DNA from: Lolium rigidum
Lineage: Eukaryota; Streptophyta; Magnoliopsida; Poales; Poaceae
NCBI RefSeq assembly: GCF_022539505.1
Contig: NC_061510.1
Location: 231,519,322 to 231,583,321, forward strand
Length of the DNA stretch: 64,000 nt
Direction of reading: 5' to 3'
Shown piece by piece: positions 63,772 to 64,000 of the stretch. The translations under genes were made by a program, and so were the position numbers. Every line of letters starts with the position of its first letter. Positions within the stretch are counted from its first letter, which is position 1. A model generated the notes under the pieces. That model made no database searches and was not told the origin of the DNA. It was given only the letters and a program-made list of their open reading frames with translations.

Positions 63772-64000
63772 CCACTTACCAGTACTGATTGGCAAGACTG
63801 TTGACTCGTGAGTCAAGTTCCGGCACATGCACCAACAGGGAAGCATCGCTGCTGCAGGCATCCCTCTGTGACGAACAGTGCAGCATCAATGGATCATAAT
63901 GGCTCTCACCAGTCACCATCGCTCGTAGCACGCCAGGAAAAACTGAAGAGAAGCGTTCGCATGTTCACACGATAGAGGACTTTTCAACGGCAGTATTTCT
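63772..64000. other. Right-hand flank, no feature
   Basis: About 230 bp without an assignable feature. It contains GACTCGTGAGTC, a short palindrome. Confidence 0.4.

Noticed and set aside
1..64000. tRNA, rRNA and CRISPR arrays
   Set aside because: No cloverleaf, rRNA signature or regularly spaced repeat-spacer array was recognised by eye; CRISPR is not expected in a plant nuclear genome.

Overview
The window is nuclear DNA of a grass, most likely a Triticeae species (wheat, Aegilops or barley group). This is inferred from the very high load of nested transposons, several LTR families of a kind common in Triticeae, GT-AG introns, and a CC-NB-LRR gene of the grass RGA type. Nothing bacterial, viral or organellar was seen. 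Two runs of exactly 100 N (21168-21267, 42573-42672) are scaffold gaps.

Only one long gene looks intact: a single-exon CC-NB-ARC-LRR immune receptor on the minus strand (7597-10656, 1019 codons). Its upstream flank is duplicated in the same orientation about 45 kb away (11346-11639 plus 17397-17725, versus 56997-57500). In the first copy that flank is split by a 5.7-kb insertion with a textbook Helitron 3' end (hairpin plus CTAG at 17367-17395), which carries a fragment of acetyl-CoA synthetase. An IQ67-domain (IQD) calmodulin-binding gene at 18216-19850 is a pseudogene with several lesions.

Layout from left to right. 1-936: 5' end of a minus-strand LTR retrotransposon. 1430-2940: GC-rich minisatellite with 65-74-bp units, mostly multiples of three. 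3042-3125: possible minus-strand promoter and first exon. 4760-5610: a local duplication. 7597-10656: the NLR. 11640-17395: Helitron. 18216-20652: IQD pseudogene and a TIR element. 22356-24811, 24913-33148, 33253-34893, 36557-40535, 45997-56564 and 61510-63768: six PIF/Harbinger-type elements with related GAGCATCTCC or GGGCATCTCC ends and 3-bp duplications (TTA, TAA or TGA). These act as hosts for other insertions: a LARD-like retrotransposon (25015-31677), a solo LTR (38374-39863), and a two-level nest in which a 7.2-kb Gypsy-type element (47569-54744, TSD GCTCG) sits inside an LTR that itself sits inside a Harbinger element. A tiny non-autonomous Copia-like element (40644-43030) has two 166-bp LTRs that differ at one base.

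The most notable structure is at 58404-61400. A 254-bp tandem duplication has, in its second unit only, a 311-bp MITE (TSD TGA) and a 2158-bp Mutator-type element (59148-61305). The latter has long inverted ends full of GTGTGGCGCC/GGCGCCACAC palindromes, a 9-bp TSD (CTACCATCA), and a plant mobile domain (PMD) gene. The first unit is the uninterrupted empty site for both, so the boundaries are known to the base. Other unusual items are an antisense acidic ORF with its own TATA-like box and strong Kozak context inside the Gypsy element, and Harbinger-like elements that share ends but carry different accessory ORFs. Only one element in the window encodes a DDE transposase, and it is frameshifted.
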